Made by a program: the position numbers and the translations under genes. The notes under the pieces are model-generated. The model worked only from the letters and a program-made list of their open reading frames with translations, was not told where the DNA came from and made no database searches. Of a stretch of 64,000 nt of DNA, positions 1 to 8,123 are shown in pieces. This stretch comes from Mycolicibacterium sp. CR10. Lineage in GTDB: Bacteria; Actinomycetota; Actinomycetes; Mycobacteriales; Mycobacteriaceae. Position 1 is the first letter of the stretch, and each line of letters begins with the position of its first letter. The stretch is from positions 62,001-126,000 of the forward strand of contig NZ_STGE01000072.1 of the NCBI RefSeq assembly GCF_005222675.1. The letters run 5' to 3'.

Positions 1-286
1 CGGAGTCGGCTTCGTGCAGCAGGTCTACTGCCCCTGCGGCGATCCGGTGCGCCTGTGCGAGATCCACTCCGCTGCGATATTCCACGTCCGATTCGAAGGC
101 CGCGGTCTCGAGCGGGATCGCACCACCGTGAACACGTTTGAGCACTCGCCGTGTGGCCATTACCTTGAGGTCTCGGCGGATTGTCTCGAGCGCGACGTCG
201 AGCTCGTCGGCCAATGCGGCAACCTCTACACGTCCCCTGGTGCGGGCAAGCTCAGCGATCAGTCGCTGGCGGCTCTGGGCATCCAT
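1..286 (-). CDS. DeoR-family transcriptional regulator, N-terminal part (runs off the window)
   Basis: The minus strand reads an open frame from an ATG at 286 to the window edge with no stop. The first ~60 residues (MDAQSRQRLIAELARTRGRV...) form the DeoR winged helix-turn-helix; the recognition part is LADELDVALETIRRDLKVM, followed by RVHGGAIP, which is typical of the family before the sugar-phosphate effector domain. DeoR proteins usually repress sugar catabolic genes and are released by phosphorylated sugars. It lies 51 nt downstream of the DUF4032 gene on the same strand, so it probably closes the polyol transport operon and may sense the product of the PfkB kinase encoded across the divergent promoter. 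The C-terminal effector domain is outside the window. Family call is secure; the ligand is inferred. Confidence 0.88.
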   Translation of the reverse strand, partial: MDAQSRQRLIAELARTRGRVEVAALADELDVALETIRRDLKVMATRRVLKRVHGGAIPLETAAFESDVEYRSGVDLAQAHRIAAGAVDLLHEADS

Positions 287-337
287 ACCATCATCTCGCT
301 GGACGGTTGCGGCGGGCGGAGCGAGTCGGCCTGATCA

Positions 338-1606
338 TCAGTCGACGTCCATCTCGAGGACCGCGAACGGAGCGGTTGGTACCTCGGCGATGACCATCGT
401 GGCGGCTGAGTCCTCAGGTACCACGTGACGGGTCAGCGCCGCGAGAGCTGCATTGGTGCCGACGTCACGGCGTGCTTTCTCGCTAAGAAGCCACCGCACT
501 TCGAGTAGATCGCAGTACGCCTGGATCGGCGTGCCGGTGTGGTTGAGCGCGGCATGTGCGAGCCGCTCGGACGGTGTCAGAACCTCGATTACCCACAGCC
601 TCGCTGCGGTGGGGTCATCGACCTCGTGTCCCTCTTCGCGGTTGAGCTGCGCATGAAAGGCGTGCAGGTCTCCGAGCAGGATGCGTGCCTGCCCCTCACC
701 TACATCGAGGCCGGTGCGCTCCTGCAGATGCTGGGCATGGAAGCGCCGGTCCCCGACGGCGACACGGACCCGAAGCCCGCTGGGATCGGCACCGTCGGGC
801 AGCATCGAGAGTTCATCGACGGCGAAGCCGAGGTCGTTGAGCCGTCGGACGATCCCCTCGACTCGGTAGCGGTCGGTGAAATCGAACACCGGCTCCTTAT
901 GCAGAATCTGCCACAGGGAGTGATAGCGGGCCGCGATGTTTTCGGCTTCCTCGATCAGCTTGTCCTGCAACTGTTCTGGCAGTCCGACTCGCTCGGCGAG
1001 GTCGACGAGGCCCTCCGCTACGTTCTCCACCAGGATGTCGAGGTCGTAGGCGCGCTGACCGCGGCTCAATGAGGGGTGCACCTCTGAGGTCTCGGCATCG
1101 ACCAGCCACGCCTGAAGAAGCTGCCCGTCGCGGGAGAACAACGTGTTCGCCAGCGAACAGTCACCCCAGAAGACTCCGTGCCGGTGCAGCTCTACTAAAA
1201 GACCGGCCATCGCGTCGAGCAGACGGGCCCGGTGCTTGGTCTGATCGGGCGGCAGCCGCATGAAAAGCCTTCGGTACTGCCATGACCCCTCGAGGTACCG
1301 GGTCACCAGGATGGCGGTACCGAACTCCGGTTGAAGGACTAAGCCCGCCGGGTGAACTGCGGGCAACCCCATGTCCTCAAGCCGGCGCAACACCTCATAT
1401 TCCTTGACCGCGATCCGTGGCGGCATGTCCTTCAGCGCCCACAGATGACCGTCGGCGTCGACGAATTTCACCAGGTGACGGCTCATCCCCACGGCGATGT
1501 CGCGCAGCGGGACGTCGGGGACCACCCACTCCGACAGTGGGCGGTCCCACGGCAACCCTAGGAGGCCGGGAGTCGGAGCCCGGAGCCGCAACTCCGGTGC
1601 ACGCAT
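338..1606 (-). CDS. DUF4032 protein with a kinase-like core
   Basis: A 422-residue actinobacterial DUF4032-type protein. An LPS-kinase/RIO-like core is visible: a lysine in LWALKDMP (about residue 59), a catalytic-loop-like stretch HGVFWGDCSLANTL (about 143-156) with Asp and Asn, and VDAET near 170 standing in for the metal-binding DFG. This suggests phosphotransfer to a small molecule or protein, but activity is unproven. The C-terminal half (after ~220) has no motif I recognise. The gene starts 2 nt after the ABC ATPase stop, so it is almost certainly translated with the transporter. Such a protein attached to a sugar-uptake operon is odd; it could tune the transporter or act on its substrate. 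Family assignment is good, function unknown. Confidence 0.8.
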   Translation of the reverse strand: MRAPELRLRAPTPGLLGLPWDRPLSEWVVPDVPLRDIAVGMSRHLVKFVDADGHLWALKDMPPRIAVKEYEVLRRLEDMGLPAVHPAGLVLQPEFGTAILVTRYLEGSWQYRRLFMRLPPDQTKHRARLLDAMAGLLVELHRHGVFWGDCSLANTLFSRDGQLLQAWLVDAETSEVHPSLSRGQRAYDLDILVENVAEGLVDLAERVGLPEQLQDKLIEEAENIAARYHSLWQILHKEPVFDFTDRYRVEGIVRRLNDLGFAVDELSMLPDGADPSGLRVRVAVGDRRFHAQHLQERTGLDVGEGQARILLGDLHAFHAQLNREEGHEVDDPTAARLWVIEVLTPSERLAHAALNHTGTPIQAYCDLLEVRWLLSEKARRDVGTNAALAALTRHVVPEDSAATMVIAEVPTAPFAVLEMDVD

Positions 1607-1608
1607 CT

Positions 1609-2697
1609 TCAGTTGAGGCGTTCGCCGGTCACCGGGTGGAACAGGTGCACTGCCCCTTCCGGATGCCTGCGCAACTGCACCGAATCGGCCAATCTGGGTG
1701 CGCTGCGCGGGTTGGAGCGCGCCACCAACTCGACTCCATTTGAGCGCGACCCGGCGTGGGTGTAGACGTAGGCCTCGCTGCCGAGGTCCTCAACCAGGTC
1801 CACGACGACCTCCACGCCACCGGAATCGGTGATTTCGAGTTGCTCGGGCCGGATTCCGACGGTGACTTCTTTGAGTCCCGCGTTCGAGAGGAGCGACATT
1901 TGGTCGCGCTCGAGCTCGAACACCGAGTCACCGACATGAACGCCGTCGGCGGCGATCGACGCGGTGAACAGATTCATCGCCGGCGAACCGATGAAGCCTG
2001 CGACGAAGGCATTCGCCGGGCGGTCGTAGAGCTCGTTGGGCGCAGCGAACTGCTGGAGCTTGCCGCCCTTGAGCACCGCGACACGGTCACCCATCGTCAT
2101 CGCCTCGACCTGGTCGTGGGTGACGTAGACGGTGGTTGTGCCGAGTCGCCGCTGGAGTGCGGCGATCTGGGTGCGGGTTTGCACGCGCAGCTTCGCGTCG
2201 AGGTTCGACAGCGGCTCGTCCATGCAGAACACCTGTGGCTCACGGACGATGGCGCGTCCCATCGCGACGCGTTGACGCTGCCCGCCGGACAGCTTGGCGG
2301 GCTTGCGATCCAGGTGCTCGGTGAGGTCGAGGACCTTGGCGGCATCCTCGACCTTCTTGCGCCGCTCTTCGGCCGACACGCCCCGCAGCTTGAGTGCGAA
2401 GCCCATGTTCTCGGCCACCGTCTTGTTCGGGTACAGCGCGTAGTTCTGGAACACCATCGCGATGTCTCGGTCCTTGGACGGCACACCCGTCATGTCCTTG
2501 CCGCCGATCTCGATGGCGCCCTCGTCGATGTCTTCGAGGCCGGCCAGCATCCGCAGCGCTGTGCTTTTGCCGGAACCGGACGGGCCCACCAGGACGACGA
2601 ACTCGCCGTCCTGAATGTCGAGGTTGAGGTTGTCGACTGCGAGCTTGTCGGAACCCTCGTAGATGCACGAGGCGCTCTTGTAGGTGATTGATGCCAT
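1609..2697 (-). CDS. Sugar ABC transporter ATP-binding protein (MalK/UgpC type)
   Basis: A 362-residue ATPase energising the carbohydrate importer encoded just upstream. Visible motifs are Walker A GPSGSGKST (38-46), Q-loop around VFQNYALYP (82-90), signature LSGGQ (136-140), Walker B VFCMDE (156-161) and the H-loop His in VTHDQ (194). After ~235 comes the TOBE/MalK-type regulatory domain (GIRPEQLEI). It acts on the cytoplasmic face with the two permeases. A good ribosome site (AAGGAG) precedes the ATG at 2697. The MalK/UgpC family serves many sugars, so the polyol substrate is inferred from the dehydrogenases next door. Confidence 0.95.
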   Translation of the reverse strand: MASITYKSASCIYEGSDKLAVDNLNLDIQDGEFVVLVGPSGSGKSTALRMLAGLEDIDEGAIEIGGKDMTGVPSKDRDIAMVFQNYALYPNKTVAENMGFALKLRGVSAEERRKKVEDAAKVLDLTEHLDRKPAKLSGGQRQRVAMGRAIVREPQVFCMDEPLSNLDAKLRVQTRTQIAALQRRLGTTTVYVTHDQVEAMTMGDRVAVLKGGKLQQFAAPNELYDRPANAFVAGFIGSPAMNLFTASIAADGVHVGDSVFELERDQMSLLSNAGLKEVTVGIRPEQLEITDSGGVEVVVDLVEDLGSEAYVYTHAGSRSNGVELVARSNPRSAPRLADSVQLRRHPEGAVHLFHPVTGERLN

Positions 2698-2734
2698 GTC
2701 TGAGTCTCCTTGTCAGGTAGGGGAAGTAGGGGAG

Positions 2735-3619
2735 TTACTTGATCGCGCCGAAGGACAGTCCGCGTACCAGCTTGTTCTGGGCGAACCATCCGCACAGGAT
2801 CACCGGAAGTGCGGCCATGGTGGCGGCCGCCGACAGCACGGCCCAGTACTGGCCCTCACCGGCGATGAAGCCGACGAGGTAGACCGGCATGGTCTGGGCG
2901 TTCACCGCGGTCAGGTTCACCGCGAGGAAGAATTCGTTCCAGGCGAAGATCACGCAAATCAGCGCAGTGGCCGCGATGCCGGGTGAGACCAACGGAAGGA
3001 TCACCTCTCGCACCGAACGCCACAGACTCGCCCCGTCGAGGCTGGCAGCCTCGAGGAGTTCACCGGGCACTTCGAGGAAGAACGAGCGCATCATCCAGAT
3101 GGCGATCGGCAGGTTCATCGAGGTGTAGAGGACGACCAGGGCCCAGATGTTGTCCAGCAGACCGACGTTGGACACGATCACATACAGCGGCAGGATCGCT
3201 GCCACGACCGGCAGCATCTTGGTGCTCATGAAGAAGAACAATGCATCCGAGGTCTTACGGACCGGCCGCAACGACAACGCGAAAGCGGCGGGCACACCCA
3301 GCAGCAGCACCAGGATCGTCGACATACCGGTCGCGAACACCGAGTTCAGCATTGCGGGTCCGATGCCCTGATCGAAGACCGCGCTGTACTGATCCAAGGT
3401 CGGGGTGAAGAACAGCGTCGGCGGGTTCGTCGCTGCGTCGCTTTCCTGCTTGAACGACGTCAGGACCATCCAGAACACCGGGAAGAAGAATCCGATTCCG
3501 ACGATCCAGGCCACCACTGCCCACGGGCTGAACTTCTTGGCCTTCTTCTTGCGGACAGGAGCCGCATGGCTTGTCGCCGTGGTCTTTTCTTTCGTGTCAA
3601 CTACTTTCGGGGCACTCAT
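2735..3619 (-). CDS. Carbohydrate ABC transporter permease, MalG type
   Basis: A 294-residue inner-membrane permease. After a basic N-terminus (KKKAKKFSPW) there are about six hydrophobic segments, and the permease EAA loop is visible as LLEAASLDGASLWRSVREVILPLVSPG, which contacts the ATPase. The protein ends in SFGAIK, common in MalG-like subunits. It follows the MalF-type gene with a 1-nt gap and pairs with it as the heterodimeric channel of a polyol or sugar importer. Length and topology are normal for the family; the specific substrate cannot be read from the sequence. Confidence 0.93.
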   Translation of the reverse strand: MSAPKVVDTKEKTTATSHAAPVRKKKAKKFSPWAVVAWIVGIGFFFPVFWMVLTSFKQESDAATNPPTLFFTPTLDQYSAVFDQGIGPAMLNSVFATGMSTILVLLLGVPAAFALSLRPVRKTSDALFFFMSTKMLPVVAAILPLYVIVSNVGLLDNIWALVVLYTSMNLPIAIWMMRSFFLEVPGELLEAASLDGASLWRSVREVILPLVSPGIAATALICVIFAWNEFFLAVNLTAVNAQTMPVYLVGFIAGEGQYWAVLSAAATMAALPVILCGWFAQNKLVRGLSFGAIK

Positions 3620-3620
3620 G

Positions 3621-4595
3621 TCAGGCTGCCTCTTCCTTGCCGGAGAATGATTTGAAGATCAACCGAAGCGCGAAGCTGGCGATGATCATGGTGAAGATGA
3701 CAACCACCACACCCATGGCGGCTGCCTGGCCCATGTCGAAGCCCAGGAACGCGCGCTGGTAGATGTAGAACGGCAGGTTCGCACTGGCGACACCTGGTCC
3801 ACCTTGGGTCATCATGAAGATGGCGTCGAAGGTGTTGACCAGATAGACCGCACCCAGCACCACCCCAAGTTCGATGAACCGCCGTAGGTGGGGCAGCGTC
3901 AACTCGCGAAAGAGCTGCAACGAGCCGGCCCCATCGACCCGGCCGGCCTCGAGTTGGTCGCGGGGCATCGACGTCAGGCCGGCCAGGATCAGCAGCATCA
4001 TGAACGGCGTCCACTGCCAGATCAATTCGACCATCACCATGGCCAGCGGGAACTGACCGATCCAGTCGACCGGACCGATCCCCACCAACGACAGCACCCA
4101 GTTGAGGATGCCGTTGTTGGGGTCGAGGATCGTGGTCTTCCAGATCAGGGCGCCGGCAACTGGGGTGATCAGGAACGGGGTGATCAGCAGTGTCCGGACC
4201 GCACCGCGGCCGAGGAACGCGCGATCCAGCAGCAGCGCGATCCCCAAACCCAGCAACGCCGAGATCAGCACCACCCCGACGATCAGGATGACGGTGTTGC
4301 CTGCTACAGACCAGAACTGGCTGTCCTTGACCACCGCGATGTAGTTGTTGAGCCCGACGAACTGCCGCGACCCCGGCCGAACCAGGTTCCACGACAACGT
4401 CGAGTAGTACAGCGTGAACAGGAACGGCACCTGCGTGACCGCGATCATGAAGATGAGCGCGGGAAGCAGCGGCCCTCGCCGGCGCCAGCCCTCGGCGCGG
4501 CTCACGCCGACGTCCTGGGCCTCCCGAATCTTTCGGACGCGTTCGGCGACCGCCTTCTCGCCGGTGTCGGCATCGTTATCAGCAGTAAGAGTCAT
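3621..4595 (-). CDS. Carbohydrate ABC transporter permease, MalF/UgpA type
   Basis: A 324-residue permease with a long soluble N-terminus (to ~45) followed by about six membrane segments and the EAA motif DQLEAGRVDGAGSLQLFRELTLPHLRR. It pairs with the MalG-type subunit. The ATG at 4595 shares one base with the stop of the binding-protein gene (TGATG) and sits 5 nt after AGGAG; a GTG one codon earlier is too close to that ribosome site. The coupling shows that binding protein and permease are made together. Substrate is probably a sugar alcohol, judged only from the neighbouring dehydrogenases. Confidence 0.93.
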   Translation of the reverse strand: MTLTADNDADTGEKAVAERVRKIREAQDVGVSRAEGWRRRGPLLPALIFMIAVTQVPFLFTLYYSTLSWNLVRPGSRQFVGLNNYIAVVKDSQFWSVAGNTVILIVGVVLISALLGLGIALLLDRAFLGRGAVRTLLITPFLITPVAGALIWKTTILDPNNGILNWVLSLVGIGPVDWIGQFPLAMVMVELIWQWTPFMMLLILAGLTSMPRDQLEAGRVDGAGSLQLFRELTLPHLRRFIELGVVLGAVYLVNTFDAIFMMTQGGPGVASANLPFYIYQRAFLGFDMGQAAAMGVVVVIFTMIIASFALRLIFKSFSGKEEAA

Positions 4596-5983
4596 CACTT
4601 CTCCTGGTAGGTCTTGCCGACGACCTCGGCGTATTGCTGTGCTTGAGCCAGTGCGTCTTCGACGGACTTCTGTCCGGCGATCGCCGCACTGATCTGCTGG
4701 CTGACCCGTGTTCCGAGATCCTGGAACTCGGGAATCCCGACGAACTGCACCCCGGTGTAGGGGACCGGATCAACCGTCGGCTTGTCCGGCGTCGCGTTGG
4801 TGATCGACTGCAATGTCAGCGGACCGTAGGACTTCGAGATCGCCTCGTACTCCGGCAGGTCGGTGTAGGTCGACGTCCGACTGCCTGGTGGAACCCGCGC
4901 CCAGCCGAGGTTCTCGCCCACCAGCTTCATGTAATCCTTGCTGGTCATCCAGGAGATGAACTTCCACGCGCCATCGGGATTCTTGGCGTGCTTCGGAATT
5001 CCCAGCGCCCACGTGTAAATCCATCCTGCGTTAGGCTTTTTGACGATCGGTGCGGGCAGGTAACCGATCTTGCCCACCAGATCCGGGTAAGTCTCGGGAT
5101 CCTCGAGGACCGACACCGCCGATGTTGCGTCGTACCACATCGCCGTCTGACCCTGGCCGAAGAGATTGGCACATTCCTGGAAACCGGTTGAGGACGCACC
5201 CAGTTCACCGGCCTCGTTGATCAGGTCGACGTAGAAGCTGACGGCTTCCTTGACCTCGGGGCTGTTGAGCTGTGCGTTCCACTGGTCGTCAAACCAGCGA
5301 CCCCCGAACGTATTGATGACGGTGTCCAGGGGCGCGAGCACCTCACCCCACCCGGGCTTGCCGCGCAGACAGATCCCCGCCCGGTCATCGTTCTTCAAGG
5401 TCTTCGCCCACCCCGCGACCTCCTGCCACGTGGGCTGGTAGTTCGGATCCTGGTTGATCGTGATGCCGGCCTGTTCGAAGAGATCCTTGCGGTACATCAG
5501 GAACGACGACTCGCCGTAGAACGGCACCGAGTACATGTCGCCTTCATAGGACAACGACTCACGCAGAGACGGGATGAAGTCGTTCTCGTCGTAACCGGGC
5601 GTGTTCTTCGCGAAGTCCGAAAGGTTGAGCAGCCAACCATCTTTGGCCCACTGCGGGGTCTCGAAGTTGCTGATCATCACGACGTCGAATTCACTGCCGC
5701 CCATGGCTGCCGACATCGTGATCTTCGCCCGCGCCTGGTTCTCCGACAGCGAGACGAACTTCAGTTTGGTGCCGGGGTTCTCCTTCTCGAATTCTGACGA
5801 CAGCTTCTGAGCGTCCGTCATCTGCGAGTTGGACACCAATGCGATGGTCACCTCGTTGTCCGATGCACCGAGACTTCCGGCACCTGAACATCCCGCGGTC
5901 AGCACCAGCCCGGACACCGCTAAACACACGGCCAGTCGGTGCACTGCTCTTCGTAGCGTTTTCACCTTCACCTCACTTGTCAT
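4595..5983 (-). CDS. Sugar ABC transporter substrate-binding lipoprotein
   Basis: A 462-residue extracellular solute-binding protein of the MalE/UgpB class (family 1). From the chosen ATG at 5983 the protein begins MTSEVKVKTLRR, then a hydrophobic segment and the lipobox VLTAGC, so it is lipid-anchored outside the membrane. The open frame extends 28 codons further upstream, but those would bury the signal peptide. The start overlaps the end of the SorC regulator gene by 11 nt, which implies co-translation of regulator and binding protein. The body has the usual family features (NSQMTDAQKL..., GGRWFDDQWN). It delivers substrate to the two permeases. The exact ligand is not visible; a polyol is inferred from context. 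Confidence 0.93.
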   Translation of the reverse strand: MTSEVKVKTLRRAVHRLAVCLAVSGLVLTAGCSGAGSLGASDNEVTIALVSNSQMTDAQKLSSEFEKENPGTKLKFVSLSENQARAKITMSAAMGGSEFDVVMISNFETPQWAKDGWLLNLSDFAKNTPGYDENDFIPSLRESLSYEGDMYSVPFYGESSFLMYRKDLFEQAGITINQDPNYQPTWQEVAGWAKTLKNDDRAGICLRGKPGWGEVLAPLDTVINTFGGRWFDDQWNAQLNSPEVKEAVSFYVDLINEAGELGASSTGFQECANLFGQGQTAMWYDATSAVSVLEDPETYPDLVGKIGYLPAPIVKKPNAGWIYTWALGIPKHAKNPDGAWKFISWMTSKDYMKLVGENLGWARVPPGSRTSTYTDLPEYEAISKSYGPLTLQSITNATPDKPTVDPVPYTGVQFVGIPEFQDLGTRVSQQISAAIAGQKSVEDALAQAQQYAEVVGKTYQEK

Positions 5984-7010
5984 GGCTGAGTAGCCAACGG
6001 GCACAATCGAGATCACAAACCAAGAGGCGGGCGAGCCCGCCACGGAGTGCGGCAAGAGTCGCTGCATGCTTCGCGGCGCCGCTGGAGATCAGAAGCGCTT
6101 TGGAGCAGTGACGGATGTCCTCGAGCGGGACAGAGATCACCCTCTGCACCAGCTCGGTCTCCAAGGCAACGCCGTCTGCGTTGAAGAACCGCCCGCCAAT
6201 TTCTCCCACCGCCCCCAATGCCGTCAGCTCGTCGAGCATGCTGGTGTCCAGAAAGCTGCCCTCGAACAACGTGGTGGACGTGGAGACGGCACCGACGCCG
6301 AAGAGCATCAGCTCCGCGTGGCGACCCGCCTGTAGCGTGCGGGACATGACGGAGTCCCGGTGCAGAGACGCCACCGTCGACGGGTCTGCGTAGAGGGGTG
6401 CAGGCAGCCGGATGGCCTCGGCCCGCAGCGCGTCGGCACAGTGGCTGAGAATGTAGTCAGCACCCGTCTGGTAGTCGACCGTCGACATGGCGCCGTCGAG
6501 TTGGACCACCGCACGGCATGCCGCTACGCCTGGCGCCAGGGCGGTCGCAACCGCCACCTGCTCCGGACCCCAGGTGAATCCCATGGTGTCGGTGAGGGAT
6601 AGCCGCCTCATCAACAATGCGGCAGCAGCGCGGCCGACGCCGGCGAATGCGGTCGGACCCCTCGAGATGTCAACATCGACCCCACGGCCGGCCACGACCG
6701 CCTCGGTGAGGCCGAATCGTCGCTCAAGTTCACGCTCTTCACTCGCGTGTAGATCGTCTCGGAAGTCCGGCGGCACAACCACGTGGATGCGGACCAACCC
6801 ATCTGACTTGGCCCTGGCAATGAGTCGACCTGCGGTCGGTCGCGATACCCCTAAGCGGGTGGCGACTTCAGCCTGCGTCAAGCCGTCCAGAAAGTAGAGG
6901 GTGGCCGCGCGAAGTGCCAACCGCAGATCGTCTGGCGACCGCTCGCGCGACCGAGCCTGCGGTTGCGAACGCCCGTTGGCGCTGCTGCCGGTGATCGTCG
7001 CTTCGGGCAT
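5973..7010 (-). CDS. SorC-family transcriptional regulator of the polyol locus
   Basis: A 345-residue SorC/sugar-binding regulator. The N-terminal helix-turn-helix is FLDGLTQAEVATRLGVSRPTAGRLIARA (about residues 40-67), followed by the large phosphosugar-binding domain with GRGVDVD, TMGFTWG and GVGAVSTSTT. SorC proteins typically control sorbitol or other polyol genes and respond to a phosphorylated sugar. Here it is the first gene of the leftward transport operon and faces the polyol dehydrogenase across 69 bp holding a perfect inverted repeat, so it very likely controls both directions, including itself. Whether it activates or represses is not shown by the sequence. Confidence 0.92.
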   Translation of the reverse strand: MPEATITGSSANGRSQPQARSRERSPDDLRLALRAATLYFLDGLTQAEVATRLGVSRPTAGRLIARAKSDGLVRIHVVVPPDFRDDLHASEERELERRFGLTEAVVAGRGVDVDISRGPTAFAGVGRAAAALLMRRLSLTDTMGFTWGPEQVAVATALAPGVAACRAVVQLDGAMSTVDYQTGADYILSHCADALRAEAIRLPAPLYADPSTVASLHRDSVMSRTLQAGRHAELMLFGVGAVSTSTTLFEGSFLDTSMLDELTALGAVGEIGGRFFNADGVALETELVQRVISVPLEDIRHCSKALLISSGAAKHAATLAALRGGLARLLVCDLDCARWLLSHDK

Positions 7011-7035
7011 GGGGCCACTTTCGGTCGAATATGCG

Positions 7036-7049
7036 TGAGCAAATGCTCA
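7036..7049. promoter_or_regulatory. Inverted-repeat operator in the SorC/dehydrogenase intergenic region
   Basis: TGAGCA-AA-TGCTCA is a perfect 6-bp inverted repeat centred between the divergent start codons at 7010 and 7080. A further half-site, ATGCTCAT, lies at 7063-7070. The minus strand therefore carries two TGAGCA half-sites in the same orientation, about 20 bp apart. This is the best candidate binding site for the adjacent SorC regulator. No clear -10/-35 pair was assigned. Confidence 0.6.
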
Positions 7050-7079
7050 GGGGTGCGTAATTATGCTCATCACGTTAGC

Positions 7080-8123
7080 ATGGTGAATGTGACGCACACA
7101 ACAGTTTCTTCAAACGCCAACATGCGGGCCGCGGTACTCGTCGAGCCCGGCAAAATCGAGATGGAAGATCGTCCAATCCCAGGTGCGGCGAACGGAGAGG
7201 TGCTGGTCCAGGTGTCCTCCGTCGGAGTCTGCGGTTCCGACGCTCACTATTACCGGCACGGCAGACTGGGGAGCTTCGTCGTCGAAGGGCCGCTCATCCT
7301 GGGCCATGAAGCAGCCGGGACCATCGTCGCCGTCGGCGACGGCGTCCCGTATTCGCGCATCGGCCAACGGGTATCCATCGAACCGCAGCATCCCGACCCT
7401 GACAGCGCCGAGACCCGCAGCGGCCGCTACAACCTGTGTCCCCACATGCGGTTCTTCGCGACACCGCCAGTTGACGGGGCGCTGTGCGACTACGTCACCA
7501 TCGGCGCTGCTTTCGCCCATCCCGTGCCCGACACGATCTCTGATGACGCTGCCGCGCTATGCGAGCCACTGTCGGTGGGAATTGCCGCAGTGCGCAAGGC
7601 GGGGTTGACCGGCGGGTCCAGCGTGCTCATCGCCGGAGCAGGACCGATCGGCATCGTCGCGGCACAGGTTGCGCGCGCATACGGGGCTACGAACATCATC
7701 GTGACCGATCTCGACGAATCTCGTCGGCAGCGCGCTCGCGAGTTCGGCGCGACGACGGCTATCGATCCAGCCACCGATGACGTCTCCGAATTTCGGGTGG
7801 ACGCGTTCATCGATGCCTCCGGGGCGCCCGCCGCGGTCATGGGGGGCATCCAGGCGGTACGCCCTGCCGGACTCGTCGTCCTGGTCGGCTCGGGCGCGGA
7901 AACAATGCAGCTGCCGACCCAGCTGATTCAGAATCGAGAGCTTGTGCTGACCGGTGTGTTCCGCTACGCCAACACGTATCCGTCGGCGATCGCGCTGGTC
8001 GAGCGGGGACTCGTGGACCTCGACGCCATGGTGACCGGCAGGTTCCCACTGGAGAAGACCGCGGACGCTCTGGACTCCGACCGCATTCCCGGTAGCGTCA
8101 AAGCCGTGGTGCAGGTCTCATGA
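7080..8123 (+). CDS. Zinc-dependent polyol (sorbitol/xylitol-type) dehydrogenase
   Basis: A 347-residue medium-chain dehydrogenase of the sorbitol/xylitol/L-iditol group. Zinc-site motifs are GVCGSDAHYYRHG and LGHEAAG, and the stretch YNLCPHMRFFATPPVDGA is characteristic of sorbitol and xylitol dehydrogenases. The NAD fold is at AGAGPIGIVAAQVARAYGA. It would oxidise a polyol to a ketose (sorbitol to fructose, xylitol to xylulose). The ATG at 7080 was chosen because upstream in-frame codons run into the divergent promoter; an alternative start is MRAAV at 7122. It overlaps the next gene by ATGA. Exact substrate unresolved. Confidence 0.92.
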   Translation: MVNVTHTTVSSNANMRAAVLVEPGKIEMEDRPIPGAANGEVLVQVSSVGVCGSDAHYYRHGRLGSFVVEGPLILGHEAAGTIVAVGDGVPYSRIGQRVSIEPQHPDPDSAETRSGRYNLCPHMRFFATPPVDGALCDYVTIGAAFAHPVPDTISDDAAALCEPLSVGIAAVRKAGLTGGSSVLIAGAGPIGIVAAQVARAYGATNIIVTDLDESRRQRAREFGATTAIDPATDDVSEFRVDAFIDASGAPAAVMGGIQAVRPAGLVVLVGSGAETMQLPTQLIQNRELVLTGVFRYANTYPSAIALVERGLVDLDAMVTGRFPLEKTADALDSDRIPGSVKAVVQVS

